NCBI GenBank assembly: GCA_030826945.1 | Contig: JAPQLC010000008.1 | Span: forward strand, 1 to 64,000 | Direction of reading: 5' to 3' | Length of the DNA stretch: 64,000 nucleotides | Source: Candidatus Thiobius zoothamnicola | GTDB lineage: Bacteria > Pseudomonadota > Gammaproteobacteria > Chromatiales > Chromatiaceae | In this document: positions 1 to 11,423 of the stretch, one piece after another | Layout of the letters: every line of letters starts with the position of its first letter | Position numbering within the stretch: position 1 is the first letter of the stretch | Position numbers and translations under genes: made by a program | Notes under the pieces: model-generated | Database searches by the model: none | Told to the model about the DNA's origin: nothing | Seen by the model: the letters and a program-made list of their open reading frames with translations, nothing else

Positions 1-7
1 CTACCCA

Positions 8-211
8 TTAGCCAATTGCCCCCTTTATCTGGTGCGATATTACTTGACCACTACACTTTGGCGCTGAGGGGGAAAGGGTATAGCCGGTATCGTAGACGGC
101 GAGCTGGCCGAGGAAGGGTTCGGATAAATGCTCCTGCCAGTCGAAACGGATGACGGGCGTCTCGATCCCGGCCAGTTGCGCCGTGATCCGGTAGTCCGGT
201 TGGCCGGGCAT
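8..211 (-). pseudogene. VgrG-like N-terminal remnant
   Basis: A 67-residue frame starts with a well-placed ribosome binding site (AGAGGA, 7 bases before the ATG). Residues ~8-42 (YRITAQLAGIETPVIRFDWQ and following) resemble the extreme N terminus of VgrG/type VI spike proteins. After about residue 43 the resemblance stops and the frame ends, whereas VgrG proteins have 600 or more residues. I read it as the 5' stub of a vgrG-like gene cut off by a rearrangement next to mreD. The call rests on a short match, so it is tentative. Confidence 0.4.
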
Positions 212-305
212 AGGCTGTTCCTCTTTGCGTCAGAATCAAGGAAAGGTTAGCGGAATTAGTTCAGTAAGTGAGGGAGGTGTCAAGTCATGATAGCGTCACT
301 ATATA

Positions 306-785
306 TTAGGCGACGTTGAATTTTCTACGCACATTGCGCAGCGTCATGAATACCCAAGGCCAGAGGATGGCCCCAATGATGGGGATGGACCAATAATGCG
401 GGTTTGGCGATGTTTGTGAGGTGGCCATCACGACCCATAAGGTGAGTAAATGTTCGGCGAGCAAAAAAATTAAAATGACCAACGCCTGCTGCCATAGCGG
501 GAACACCCGGATGCGGGCGTGCAGTTGCCCGGCCAGAAAGGCGGTGAGCGACATGCCTAACGCATGTTGGCCGAATAATGTGCTGGTCAAGGCATCCAAT
601 ACGATGCCGATGCTGAAGCCAGCGCCGACGCCGACCCGATGTGGTAGTGCGATGCACCAATAAATCAGCACCAGAGAAACCCATTGGGGGCGATAGGCAC
701 GCGCCCACTCAGGTAAGGGCAGTACGGTTAAAAGTAAGGCCAGACAGAATGTGGACAGGATAATGATGACGCTACGGCTTGGCAT
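306..785 (-). CDS. mreD: Rod shape-determining protein MreD
   Basis: A 159-residue hydrophobic inner-membrane protein, the size of MreD, with about five membrane segments and an N-terminal MPSRSVIII start. MreD belongs to the elongasome that guides lateral wall synthesis. An in-frame start further upstream would add 16 polar residues inside mreC, so I prefer the ATG at 785, which overlaps the mreC stop by one base. Position as the last gene of mreB-mreC-mreD confirms the identity. Confidence 0.93.
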   Translation of the reverse strand: MPSRSVIIILSTFCLALLLTVLPLPEWARAYRPQWVSLVLIYWCIALPHRVGVGAGFSIGIVLDALTSTLFGQHALGMSLTAFLAGQLHARIRVFPLWQQALVILIFLLAEHLLTLWVVMATSQTSPNPHYWSIPIIGAILWPWVFMTLRNVRRKFNVA

Positions 786-1648
786 TATTCCGTTTCTTCT
801 GTTAAACCGTTCGTATGGGCATGCATTGTCCACACTAAAAGCACTTCACGGCTGCGATCCAGATGCGCGGCTGGCTGCGCGGTGATTTCAGCGAATGCAT
901 TATTGGGTGCGCGATTGATGTGTGTCACTCTGGCGACGGGATAGCCCGGCGGGAATTTGCCGCCCAGACCAGAGGTTACTAATAAATCGCCGACCAGGAT
1001 ATCTGAATCCGTGGGCAGATAAGGGAGTTGTAACTCGTTCACTCGACCGGAGCCAACGGCGATGGTGCGTAATCCGTTACGCAAAATTTGTATTGGAATG
1101 GAATGGGTGGCGTCGGTGATGAGCAAAACGGTTGATGAGAATTGGGTGGTTTCGATCACTTGTCCCATCACCGCTGCGGCATCCAACACGGGTTGTCCGG
1201 TGAAGGCGCCTGAAGCTGAACCTTTGTTGATGATGATTTGCTGCCGGTAAGGATCCAGATCGACGGCGGAAAGTTCGGCGATCAAGACGCGATCACCAAC
1301 TTTCAGGGAAGAATCGAGTAAATTTCGTAAACGGATATTTTCTGCTTGCAGGGCGACGTATTTTTGTAATTCGGCCTTTAACTTCAGGTTCACTCTATGG
1401 AGTTGCTGATTTTCATCCATCAACTGCGTGCGTGATGCACTCCATTGCTGAAATTGCAGGCTGGTTCTGACCGGCAGATCGGCCAGAAAATGCAACGGAT
1501 ACACGATAAAGGCCAAAGTGGCCCGCGCTTGTTGTAAATGTTGATAACGGTAGTCAACGACAATGAGCGCCAAAGAAACCAGTAGCGCCAGTATGAGCTG
1601 GGCGAATTGTGAAGGCGCTTGGGTGAAGATAGGCTTGATGGCTTTCAC
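785..1648 (-). CDS. mreC: Rod shape-determining protein MreC
   Basis: A 287-residue bitopic protein with a short cytoplasmic N terminus, one membrane helix (residues ~17-33), a coiled coil (~65-112, heptad-like QLMDENQQLHRVNLKLKAEL) and a periplasmic beta-domain (~115-270). MreC links MreB filaments to the periplasmic wall synthases. It lies between mreB and mreD on the same strand. 227 bases separate it from mreB, and no gene is visible in them. Confidence 0.95.
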   Translation of the reverse strand: MKAIKPIFTQAPSQFAQLILALLVSLALIVVDYRYQHLQQARATLAFIVYPLHFLADLPVRTSLQFQQWSASRTQLMDENQQLHRVNLKLKAELQKYVALQAENIRLRNLLDSSLKVGDRVLIAELSAVDLDPYRQQIIINKGSASGAFTGQPVLDAAAVMGQVIETTQFSSTVLLITDATHSIPIQILRNGLRTIAVGSGRVNELQLPYLPTDSDILVGDLLVTSGLGGKFPPGYPVARVTHINRAPNNAFAEITAQPAAHLDRSREVLLVWTMHAHTNGLTEETE

Positions 1649-1875
1649 CTCATACGGCGCAGCGGCGATACAGACCCTTGAAGTCCATGCCGCCAGATGG
1701 GCGGGGAATAGGGAGCGTCAGTGGTGCAAATATCCGCATTGCGCATCATCAATGATGGTCCAGGTCGGTTGATTAACGGCGTGAGAGGGTAGAGCCAGGG
1801 CGCATGGGTTTTGGTTGGAGGATGGTCTGTTGAATCGTCTGTGGATCCTTGGGTGCCGTCGTGTCAGCCTGTGTC

Positions 1876-3643
<1,768 letters not shown>

Positions 3644-3931
3644 ATGCGGCTTACTCATGATGATGTCGAAAAAATTGCGAATTTGGCGCAATTGACTGCT
3701 CAGCCTCAAGAGATTGAAAGTTTACAGCGTGATTTATCCAATATTCTCGATTTGGTGGGAGAAATGGATAAAGTGGATACGACGGATGTGGCACCAATGG
3801 CGCATCCTTTATCCATGCGTCAGCGTTTGCGCGTGGATGCTGCCACTGAAAAGGATCAGCGGGATAGTTATCAGCGTATCGCGCCGGATACTGCAAAAGG
3901 GTTGTACTTGGTGCCTAAGGTTGTTGAGTAG
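3644..3931 (+). CDS. gatC: Asp-tRNA(Asn)/Glu-tRNA(Gln) amidotransferase subunit C
   Basis: A 95-residue protein with the usual GatC start (LTHDDVEKIANLAQL) and C terminus (KGLYLVPKVVE). GatC stabilises the GatA-GatB transamidosome, which converts mischarged Glu-tRNA(Gln) or Asp-tRNA(Asn). The window also encodes glnS, so the enzyme probably serves Asn-tRNA formation, though that is inference. gatA normally follows within a few bases, but here about 1 kb with two unrelated genes separates them. Confidence 0.95.
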   Translation: MRLTHDDVEKIANLAQLTAQPQEIESLQRDLSNILDLVGEMDKVDTTDVAPMAHPLSMRQRLRVDAATEKDQRDSYQRIAPDTAKGLYLVPKVVE

Positions 3932-4055
3932 AAGTTTGGTGTGTGATGCCGGATTAGTCATCAATAGGGTTTGGCTGAAGGCGTTTTTTCTATAATTGAA
4001 TCTGAAATGGGCTTTTATTTAGCTTTTTAGTATTTGGGATATGAGGAGCAATGAA

Positions 4056-4364
4056 ATGAAGCTATATGTGGAAGATAGAAATGGTGATAAGAAATACCTG
4101 AATCTCAGTGCACCTTCGCGAAAAGAATTGATAAATCAACTGGGGAGCAGGCACATAGCAATTGATGGCATAACCTATCCTATTTCCAATATCAAAGCGG
4201 AACAAACGAGTGAGGCTATGCCAGTTGGTACGGTTCTTGGCGGAGCTTTAGGGCTTGCTGGCGGTATGCCGGGGGTTCTGATTGGTGGCGCGCTTGGCGC
4301 TTTATTTGGTAATGAGGCAGATAGCAAAGACAAAATGCGCGTAGAAACCTTTAACAGGAGCTAG
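4056..4364 (+). CDS. Small glycine-zipper protein, function unknown
   Basis: A 102-residue protein. The ATG at 4056 is chosen because GAGGAG lies 7 bases before it. Residues ~55-90 form a glycine-zipper hydrophobic stretch (VGTVLGGALGLAGG, then GVLIGGALGALFG), suggesting membrane insertion; the first 50 residues are polar. It is immediately followed by a membrane-protein gene, so the two are probably co-translated. The pair interrupts gatC-gatA and is more AT-rich than its neighbours, which suggests insertion. I do not recognise the family. Confidence 0.6.
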   Translation: MKLYVEDRNGDKKYLNLSAPSRKELINQLGSRHIAIDGITYPISNIKAEQTSEAMPVGTVLGGALGLAGGMPGVLIGGALGALFGNEADSKDKMRVETFNRS

Positions 4365-4877
4365 GTGGTGAGCCAATTAAATAGGTCTTCCGTTATAGCT
4401 CTGATAGGTGTGGCTGTGTTTGCTGTGTCTGCGTATATTTCCCAATCGGAGATCATGAGATATGTACGGGTAGTATTAGAAGAAGGATACTTGAGGATGG
4501 GGATAATTCTTATGATTTTTACCATTGTAACGGTCCATGTTATCAAAATTAAATCGAAATTCGCAAACAAGGTATTTGTTGTAGAAAGCGGATTCACTTT
4601 TCTCGATGGGTTTTTGACGTTTGGCACATATTCCGCCGTGACTACAACCGCCTGTTCTTTGCTTGAGGGCGCTGTTATTCAGCAGTTTTTTGGCGACATC
4701 ATATATTTCTCGAAGTTTAATCAAGTAGATATCTATGTATTACTTGGCGTATCTGGGTTGTTGCTTTGGTATGTGATTCTGCATATGTATATCCTAGCAA
4801 GAGAGCTTCTTTTCAAAAATTCGTCGTATGAAGTCGTCAATGAAGAGTTATTAGATTCAGAGAATATTACTAAATAG
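4365..4877 (+). CDS. Four-helix integral membrane protein, function unknown
   Basis: About 170 residues with four likely membrane helices (near 9-26, 45-62, 80-100 and 124-145) and a charged C-terminal tail. The start is GTG at 4365 or GTG at 4368; AGGAG ends at 4360 and spaces better with 4368. It follows the glycine-zipper gene directly, so they form a two-gene unit lodged between gatC and gatA. Low-GC codons point to horizontal origin. I see no known domain. Confidence 0.6.
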   Translation: MVSQLNRSSVIALIGVAVFAVSAYISQSEIMRYVRVVLEEGYLRMGIILMIFTIVTVHVIKIKSKFANKVFVVESGFTFLDGFLTFGTYSAVTTTACSLLEGAVIQQFFGDIIYFSKFNQVDIYVLLGVSGLLLWYVILHMYILARELLFKNSSYEVVNEELLDSENITK

Positions 4878-4970
4878 ATAATTATAGCTTCCCACATAAC
4901 TGTATCCAAGTTACTAGAAATTGTGCTTTTCTAAAGTCCGTAAAAATTAACCATAATTAAATAATCTGTT

Positions 4971-6428
4971 ATGCATGAGAAAACTCTGGCCGAATTGGCC
5001 GCCGGATTGCGGGTGGGTGAATACTCCAGCGTTGAGTTGACCCGACACTATCTGGATCGTATTGCTCAATACGACGCCAGGTTGAACAGCTTTATCACCG
5101 TCACTGCGGAGCAAGCATTGGCTGACGCCGCTGCGGCTGATGAGAGATTGGCCCAAGGCGAAACAGGTTTGTTGACTGGCATACCTATCGCCTATAAGGA
5201 TATTTTCTGCACCGAAGGCGTTAAAACCAGTTGCGGTTCTTATATGCTGGATAATTTCATTGCGCCTTATGACGCGACGGTTGTCAGCAATTTACGGGAT
5301 GCGGGCGTTGTGATGTTGGGTAAAACCAATATGGATGAATTCGCCATGGGTTCCACCAATGAATCCAGCCATTATGGCCCGGTATTAAATCCCTGGGATA
5401 CGGATTGCGTGCCTGGCGGTTCGTCGGGCGGCTCGGCCACGGCGGTGGCGGCCAGGTTGTCGGCCGCAGCGATTGGTACGGACACGGGGGGGTCAGTCCG
5501 CCAGCCAGCGGCACTGACGGGTTTGACCGGGTTGAAACCGACTTATGGGCGATGTTCGCGTTGGGGCATGGTGGCTTATGCCTCTTCATTGGATCAGGCA
5601 GGGCCGCTTGCTCAAACGGCTGAAGATATTGCTATCGTATTGGGTGGCATGGCGGGTTTTGATGCCAAGGACTCGACCAGCGTGGATCATCCCGTGGATG
5701 ATTATATGAGTGGTCTGGAAGCTGATCTCAAGGGTTTGAAGATCGGCCTGCCGAAAGAGTATTTTGGTGATGGTCTGGATGCCGAAGTCGCTGAAGCCGT
5801 GTTGCAGTCGGTGCGTGTTTATGAATCCATGGGCGCGGAAATTGTGGATGTTTCACTACGATATAACCAGCCTGCGGTGTCAGCTTATTATGTGGTTGCG
5901 CTGGCTGAGGCTTCTTCCAATTTATCGCGTTATGACGGTGTGCGTTTCGGTCATCGTTGTGAAAATCCACAGGATCTGGCTGATTTATATAAACGGTCGC
6001 GTTCCGAAGGATTTGGCGCAGAGGTCAAGCGTCGGATTATGTTGGGTTGTTATACCCTGTCTGCTGGTTATTACGATGCCTATTATCTGAAGGCGCAGAA
6101 GATTCGACGCTTGATCGCCGATGACTTCCGCCGCGTATTGCAGGAAGTGGATTTGATCGTTGGTCCAGTGACCCCGTACAGTCGCTTACCAATCGGCCAG
6201 ATGATGGATAACCCGATCCGTATGTACCTGGGGGATATTTACACGGTGACCGCCAATTTGTCGGGTTTGCCCGCCATCAGCTATCCGGTTGGCTGGTCTC
6301 AGGCAGGCATGCCGATCGGCGCGCAAATGATTGGCGATTATTGGCGGGAAGGTCAGTTGCTGAGCGTCGCACATCAGTATCAGCAGCAAACGCATTGGCG
6401 TCAAATGCCAACGATGTTTGCCGCATAG
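4971..6428 (+). CDS. gatA: Asp-tRNA(Asn)/Glu-tRNA(Gln) amidotransferase subunit A
   Basis: A 485-residue amidase-signature enzyme that releases ammonia from glutamine for the transamidosome. The Ser-cisSer-Lys triad motifs are visible: the Lys in IPIAYKDIF (near 79), the glycine/serine stretch [13 protein letters not shown] (near 152) and the nucleophile region [12 protein letters not shown] (near 175). Length and motifs are normal. gatB, which usually follows at once, is absent; an asparaginase gene begins one codon after the stop. Confidence 0.97.
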   Translation: MHEKTLAELAAGLRVGEYSSVELTRHYLDRIAQYDARLNSFITVTAEQALADAAAADERLAQGETGLLTGIPIAYKDIFCTEGVKTSCGSYMLDNFIAPYDATVVSNLRDAGVVMLGKTNMDEFAMGSTNESSHYGPVLNPWDTDCVPGGSSGGSATAVAARLSAAAIGTDTGGSVRQPAALTGLTGLKPTYGRCSRWGMVAYASSLDQAGPLAQTAEDIAIVLGGMAGFDAKDSTSVDHPVDDYMSGLEADLKGLKIGLPKEYFGDGLDAEVAEAVLQSVRVYESMGAEIVDVSLRYNQPAVSAYYVVALAEASSNLSRYDGVRFGHRCENPQDLADLYKRSRSEGFGAEVKRRIMLGCYTLSAGYYDAYYLKAQKIRRLIADDFRRVLQEVDLIVGPVTPYSRLPIGQMMDNPIRMYLGDIYTVTANLSGLPAISYPVGWSQAGMPIGAQMIGDYWREGQLLSVAHQYQQQTHWRQMPTMFAA

Positions 6429-6431
6429 GTG

Positions 6432-7583
6432 ATGAGAACCCGGGTTTATGTGCTTTATGCTGGCGGCACTATTGGCATGCTGCCCAGGCGGCCAGATGAT
6501 TTAGGCAGCCCTTTGGAGCCGGGTTCTTTAGCAGCCTTATTGGATTTCTTACCGGACTTCATGCCTCTGCCGCCGGATGGTGGACTGATACGTAATCAAT
6601 TAAGGCTCTCGGGCGGACGCCTCATTGATTTGACCTGGGACAGTATTCAACCGGTTGATTCCGCCAATATCACCCCACAGCATTGGCACCAGATCGCAAA
6701 CCGGCTTCATGCTGTTTACCATGCGTATGAGGGCTTCGTGGTGCTGCATGGCACCGATACCATGGCCTATACCAGTTCTGCGCTGAGTTTCCTATTGAAA
6801 AATCTGGCCAAGCCCGTAGTGCTGACTGGGTCGCAATTGCCAATTTCCGCGCAGCGAACAGATGCTGTTTTTAACTTGATCAACGCGATTCATGTTGCGG
6901 CTTACCAGGTGACTCATATTCCGCTTATCCCTGAAGTCGTGATTGTGTTCGCGGATAAAATATTGCGCGGTAATCGCGCGACCAAAATCAGCTCCTCGGC
7001 TTTGGCGGGTTTTGAGTCGCCGAATTTTCCCCCACTTGGGCGAATTGACGAACAGATCAAAGTGGACGTCAATCAACTTCAGCCGCTTCCACAGTCGTCT
7101 GACGTGTTCTATGTTGCAACTGATCTGATGGAGGATGTTTTTGATATAACGGTGTTTCCAGGGCTGACTGAGAACCCTGCGCGCCATATTTTCCTCAATA
7201 AAACCGTCCAAGGCTTGGTGATGCGTACTTATGGCACTGGGAATGCGCCTGCTGAAGCTTGGTTTCTCAATATGCTGTGCCAATCCATCAATGGTGATAC
7301 CTGGTCTGATGCATCAGGCGAATTACAGCCGCAGGTTTTAACGGCAGGGCGGTTAATTGTCAGTGTGTCACAATGCCTGCAAGGTGGCGTCAGGATGGGG
7401 TTATATGCATCCGGCGATGATTTGTTAAAGCGGGGGGTTCTATCGGGTCTGGATATGACACCTGAAGCCGCGTTGACTAAGCTGATGTGGGTTTTAGGTG
7501 CTTACCAAAGCAGGACGGAGCGCATCACGCAGATGCAAATCAACCAATGCGGCGAGCAGGCTGAAGTCAACAAGGCTCATTGA
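6432..7583 (+). CDS. Type I L-asparaginase
   Basis: A 383-residue asparaginase with both catalytic threonine motifs: YAGGTIGM near residue 10 and VLHGTDTMAYT near 105. It hydrolyses asparagine to aspartate and ammonia, probably in the cytoplasm since no signal peptide is seen. The ATG at 6432 follows a GTG at 6429, and either may be used. It abuts gatA where gatB would be expected. Archaeal GatD is also asparaginase-like, but no GatE partner is seen and the length fits AnsA-type enzymes, so a role in tRNA amidation is only a remote possibility. Confidence 0.88.
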   Translation: MRTRVYVLYAGGTIGMLPRRPDDLGSPLEPGSLAALLDFLPDFMPLPPDGGLIRNQLRLSGGRLIDLTWDSIQPVDSANITPQHWHQIANRLHAVYHAYEGFVVLHGTDTMAYTSSALSFLLKNLAKPVVLTGSQLPISAQRTDAVFNLINAIHVAAYQVTHIPLIPEVVIVFADKILRGNRATKISSSALAGFESPNFPPLGRIDEQIKVDVNQLQPLPQSSDVFYVATDLMEDVFDITVFPGLTENPARHIFLNKTVQGLVMRTYGTGNAPAEAWFLNMLCQSINGDTWSDASGELQPQVLTAGRLIVSVSQCLQGGVRMGLYASGDDLLKRGVLSGLDMTPEAALTKLMWVLGAYQSRTERITQMQINQCGEQAEVNKAH

Positions 7584-7732
7584 CCTGATAGGACAGCGCG
7601 CAAGTGCTTGATGATATGACGCATTGTTTTTCGGATGGGTGCAGGGATAGAGGGTGCCAAATGCCATTCGATAGCAAAGTCGCTGACGATGCGTTGTCAA
7701 TACCGGCAAAGGTTCACGGTGCCTTGGAGAAA

Positions 7733-9997
7733 TTATTTCCCTGGCCTTAGCAAGCCGCCCAGTCCCATATTGTCCAATACCCTTTCCAGAAATTGACGTA
7801 CTTGCTCCGCATTTTCTTTTTGCAGAGCGATTGCAAGCAATTGTCGCGCCCGCACTTGGCTGAAGCTGCGTAATACCCATTTCACTCTGAGCAGGCTGCC
7901 TGCGCTCATGCTGAGGCTATCCACGCCCAGGCCCAGCATCAGCACGGTGGCTAGCGGGTTGCCTGCCAGTTCGCCGCAAACGCTGACGGGTTTGTTCATG
8001 GCTTTGGCGTGGTCAACAATTTGTTTAAGCGCGTGTAATACGGCGGGATGCAAGTCATCATACAAGTCTGCGACTCTGGGGTTGTTGCGATCCACCGCCA
8101 GTAAATATTGCGTGAGGTCATTGGTGCCGATGGAAATAAAGTCAACCCGACGCGCCAGCGCTGCCATTTGATAAACGGCGGATGGCACTTCAATCATCAC
8201 GCCAATCGGCGGCATGGTGACTGGCAGCTTTTCTTCCAATAACTCGTCATGCGCGCGTTGAATGAGTTCAAGCAGTTCATCCACTTCGTTCACATGTGTA
8301 ATCATGGGCAACATGATTTGCAAATTTCCGTGTCCCAGATCAGCTTGCAGCATGGCACGAATTTGGGTGAGAAAGATTTCCGGGTGTTGCAGCGAAATGC
8401 GTATGCCTCGCCAGCCGAGAAAAGGGTTCTGCTCATTCACCGGAAAGTAAGAGAGGGATTTATCGCCGCCAATATCCAGCGTGCGCAGAATTACCGGACG
8501 CGGCTCGAAGGCTTCCAGCACGCGTTTATAGTTCATCATCTGTTCGGTTTCCGAGGGGAAACGGTCACGGATCATGAAAGGGAGTTCGGTGCGATACAGG
8601 CCGATACCCTCGGCTTCTGCCTGATTGGGTCCACCTGTTTCATTGATCAGTCCGGTATTCAGGTAAAGCGGAATATGTACGCCATCCGCTGTTTCCGCTG
8701 ACAAGCCGCGCATGGCTTCAACTTCGGCGCTTAAAGCGCGTTCCTGATTGAGCAGGCGGGCATATTCTTCACGCACTGAGGGCAGGGGTTCAACATATAA
8801 TCTGCCGCGATAGCCATCAATAATCAGGGCGCGGTTCTGCATACGCCCGACTGGCATGTTGGTGACACCCATAATGGCGGGTACGCCGATCGCGCGTGCG
8901 AGAATCGCCGCGTGGGAAGAACTGGAGCCTTGAGCTGACACTACGCCGACAAGTTTTTCCTGGGGGACCTCAGCCAGTTGTATCGCACTGATTTCATCGC
9001 CAACCAAAATGGTGTGTTCTGGATAATCCATCCGGATCGAGGGTTCATTTTGCAGTTGGGTAAGAATACGCCGCCCTAAGTCCCGTATGTCCGTAGCCCG
9101 TTCGCGCAAGTAGGCATCTTCCATGTCTTCAAATATTCGCGCATGGGTTTGGATGGTTTGACGCAAAGCAGCCGGTGCCCATTGGCCCTGTTGGATGCGT
9201 TCTAACGTATGGTTCAGCAAGGTGTCGCTGTTCAGCATCAGGATTAAGGCGTCAAATAAGGCACGATCTTCCACAGGCAAGCGCGGATCAAGGTTTTCCT
9301 GTAAATGGCGTAATTCGATGGAGACTTGTTCGACTGCGAGGCGGAATCTGTCGCATTCGGCGTCAATATCGCTGGTTTGATGGTCCGGGACGGCATCCAG
9401 GTTGGAGGATCGATAAGTCACGACGCCTTGTCCGATCGCTACGCCGGTATTACCGGATCGTCCATTCAGGAAATGATTGATTGAATGGTTGCCCTGAATC
9501 AATTTCTCCAATTCGCCGCTGGCGCGCGCATAGGTGATGGCACCGGCCAGTTGGGCCGCCAAGGTGAAGATAAAAGTGACTTCGGTTTCATTGAATTCGC
9601 GGGTCTCTTGTTGGCGTACCACGATGACGCCTAATACGCGCCGATTTTGAATAATCGGCGCGCCGAGAAAGCCGCGATAATGGGTTTCACCTGTGTCGGA
9701 TATTCGCACGTAACGCGGGTGCAGGGATGCGTCGGCCAGATTGACAGATTCGGCGCGTTCGGTGACGAGTCCCACCAAACCACGTCCAATCGGTAGACGG
9801 ACTTTGCCGATTGACTCGGCGCGTAAACCATCACTCGCCATGAGTACATTGGCGCGATTGTCATCATCGGTAAGATAAATCGAACAAACATTGCATTGGA
9901 TGGCTTGTTTGACCCGGGTGACGATCAAATGCAATGCCTGTTGCAGATCGGGTGCCGTATTAACGGCTTGGACAATGTTGTGTAAGGTTTCGAGCAT
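7733..9997 (-). CDS. ptsP: Phosphoenolpyruvate-protein phosphotransferase PtsP (enzyme I-Ntr)
   Basis: A 754-residue protein with an N-terminal GAF domain (~17-160) and a full enzyme I module. The phospho-histidine swivel motif is QGSSSSHAAILARA (near 357) and the PEP-binding barrel contains GIGLYRTELPFM and the C-terminal VCGELAGN signature. PtsP phosphorylates NPr and thereby EIIA-Ntr, linking nitrogen and potassium status to regulation. It stands alone on the minus strand, and the island at 10.07-13.17 kb separates it from tyrA. Confidence 0.95.
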   Translation of the reverse strand: MLETLHNIVQAVNTAPDLQQALHLIVTRVKQAIQCNVCSIYLTDDDNRANVLMASDGLRAESIGKVRLPIGRGLVGLVTERAESVNLADASLHPRYVRISDTGETHYRGFLGAPIIQNRRVLGVIVVRQQETREFNETEVTFIFTLAAQLAGAITYARASGELEKLIQGNHSINHFLNGRSGNTGVAIGQGVVTYRSSNLDAVPDHQTSDIDAECDRFRLAVEQVSIELRHLQENLDPRLPVEDRALFDALILMLNSDTLLNHTLERIQQGQWAPAALRQTIQTHARIFEDMEDAYLRERATDIRDLGRRILTQLQNEPSIRMDYPEHTILVGDEISAIQLAEVPQEKLVGVVSAQGSSSSHAAILARAIGVPAIMGVTNMPVGRMQNRALIIDGYRGRLYVEPLPSVREEYARLLNQERALSAEVEAMRGLSAETADGVHIPLYLNTGLINETGGPNQAEAEGIGLYRTELPFMIRDRFPSETEQMMNYKRVLEAFEPRPVILRTLDIGGDKSLSYFPVNEQNPFLGWRGIRISLQHPEIFLTQIRAMLQADLGHGNLQIMLPMITHVNEVDELLELIQRAHDELLEEKLPVTMPPIGVMIEVPSAVYQMAALARRVDFISIGTNDLTQYLLAVDRNNPRVADLYDDLHPAVLHALKQIVDHAKAMNKPVSVCGELAGNPLATVLMLGLGVDSLSMSAGSLLRVKWVLRSFSQVRARQLLAIALQKENAEQVRQFLERVLDNMGLGGLLRPGK

Positions 9998-10068
9998 GAG
10001 GTGCTTCAGCGTGTGGCGGTTGGCGTTTGATCAGGCAATCCATGCGGTGAACTTCATAGGTTAAATGA

Positions 10069-10107
10069 ACGTGAGTTTTGGATAAGAGGGGTTAAAAAGG
10101 CTTCTGT
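10069..10107. repeat. Left arm of a ~39-bp inverted repeat flanking the accessory island
   Basis: The core TTTTGGATAAGAGGGGTTAA and the following AAAAGGCTTCTGTT match, in reverse complement and with a few mismatches, the sequence at 13136-13174. The two copies bracket the whole island between ptsP and tyrA. The left copy touches the end of the IS remnant. Confidence 0.7.
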
Positions 10108-10389
10108 TTAGAACCTGTTTACAATTTTCGTAATAATAAGGTGAGAAAAGCCAAGTCAACGGATTGTAAACTGGTATTGAGTTTTCGTTCGCAGTTTTTC
10201 CATAACCTGCGGCATTTGTTCAACCCGGCAAATGACCGCTCGACGCCCCAACGGTTGGGAATCACAGCAAAGGCATGCGATTCACGCCGCTTTGCCAACT
10301 CTTGGGCAGGTGGTTCTCACCGTTTGGCCTCATCAATGTATTTGGTATGTTTGTTCAGGTTCCACCATCAGATCGTAAACAGGTTCTAA
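10108..10389 (-). mobile_element. IS5-family remnant (MITE-like, internally deleted)
   Basis: Perfect 15-bp terminal inverted repeats (TTAGAACCTGTTTAC at 10108-10122 and its complement at 10375-10389) bound a 282-bp element. The outermost TTA/TAA may be target-site bases. On the minus strand a fragment ending at 10119 encodes the C terminus of an IS5/IS427-type DDE transposase: AVIPNRWGVERSFAGLNKCR, then a typical LLLRKL end. The catalytic front half is deleted, so the element could move only with help from a complete relative. Confidence 0.75.
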
Positions 10390-10521
10390 GGCCTAATGTC
10401 GTGCTGAGCGGCGTCTGCCTTGGGCTATCACGTCATGCGCGTTATGTACTACATTGCCAAACAAAATACAGTGATTGGTGGGTATATGAAGACTGAAATG
10501 CTAAGCACCTGAATTGACTAG

Positions 10522-10764
10522 GATACTAAATTAGCATTTACCAACGTTTGCGAGGATATGGGTTTAAGCCTCTCGCAAGCCATAAAAATTTTTGCTAAAG
10601 CTGTGGTGAATTATGGTGGCATACCCTTCGCGCTGAGAGCTAAACAGCCGAACGTTTTGACCGCTAAAGCCATTGACGAGTTAGAAGCAGGCCAAGGACA
10701 AACGGCTGCAAGCGTCGATGAGATACTTGAAAGTTTAGGTGCCGTCAAGTTATACGATGCTTAA
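10522..10764 (+). pseudogene. RelB/DinJ-type antitoxin, N-terminally truncated
   Basis: The frame encodes DTKLAFTNVCEDMGLSLSQA followed by KIFAKAVVNYGGIPFALR, the ribbon-helix-helix part and hallmark of RelB/DinJ antitoxins. The first beta-strand is missing: a stop lies at 10519 and the only ATG in frame is at 10558, inside the helix. No cognate toxin follows. A 68-residue product from the ATG would lack the DNA-binding strand, so I treat it as a remnant, probably cut by the adjacent IS event. Confidence 0.65.
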
Positions 10765-10832
10765 ATTTATAAGATTGATGAAAATACTTTGAAGCCTGCA
10801 AGAATTGGGAGTCATCCTGATTTGTAAAGCAC

Positions 10833-11165
10833 TTATAGATGAGCCGCCTTACCTAAAACCTCAGCAGCCCACTGATTAATGCTTTTTCCCTTAACCTGAG
10901 AGGCAGTAGCAACGGCGGCATGAATATCCGGGCTTATGCGCAACATCAAATTACCGGAATAGGGTTTTTGCGGCTGCTCCCCACGTTCTTCACAAACCGC
11001 AAGGTAGTGATCAACCGCCTCGTGGAAATACTCTCTCAACTCGTTAACCGTTGATCCATGAAAACTCACAATATCCCGAATACCAGCAAGATGCCCTACG
11101 AATATTCCATCGTCATCATCGTATTCGATACGTGCCGTGTAGCCGTTGTAGGTCATGCTGTTCAT
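10833..11165 (-). CDS. hicB: HicB-family antitoxin
   Basis: A 110-residue HicB antitoxin. The N-terminal part (YTARIEYDDDDGIFVGHLAG) is the degraded RNase-H-like HicB fold, and the C-terminal part (LMLRISPDIHAAVATAS) is a ribbon-helix-helix DNA-binding domain. It overlaps hicA by 4 bases and is the second gene, the usual hicA-hicB order. It should neutralise HicA and repress the operon through the palindrome before hicA. Confidence 0.9.
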   Translation of the reverse strand: MNSMTYNGYTARIEYDDDDGIFVGHLAGIRDIVSFHGSTVNELREYFHEAVDHYLAVCEERGEQPQKPYSGNLMLRISPDIHAAVATASQVKGKSINQWAAEVLGKAAHL

Positions 11166-11416
11166 GGGGTAACTCCTGCGTTTGTCAAAAAATTGCGAGC
11201 ATCTTTCACTCTGTATTTGAGTGCCTCTTTTCCGGGATGTGGACGATGCACATCCAGTTTTTCGCCATTTAGAGTAAACGATACCCGGGAACCGCTGCGC
11301 TCATTGAGTTCAGCACCCAATGCCAAGAATAAGGCTTCGATTTTGCGCCACTCCAGATTACCGTTAACCGGTTCGGAAAAGATGATTTCGAGCGTCTTTC
11401 TGTGCTTGCTGTTCAT
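11162..11416 (-). CDS. hicA: HicA-family toxin
   Basis: An 84-residue protein with the HicA double-stranded-RNA-binding-like fold: KTLEIIF, WRKIEALFLALG, then GSRVSFTLNGEKLDVHRPHP with the catalytic-type histidine, and a C-terminal KDARNFLTNAG helix. HicA toxins cleave mRNA. The pair looks intact and lies in the low-GC island, where it may act to keep the region in place. Confidence 0.9.
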   Translation of the reverse strand: MNSKHRKTLEIIFSEPVNGNLEWRKIEALFLALGAELNERSGSRVSFTLNGEKLDVHRPHPGKEALKYRVKDARNFLTNAGVTP

Positions 11417-11423
11417 AGGCTAA

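Noticed and set aside
6432-7583. Asparaginase as a GatD-type tRNA amidotransferase subunit
   Set aside because: No GatE partner and no GatD-specific N-terminal domain; it fits a type I asparaginase and gatA/gatC are of the GatCAB type.
10388-10460. Further attC site right of the IS remnant (GCCTAAT...GTTATGT)
   Set aside because: The arms do not pair convincingly and the left core is not RYYYAAC.
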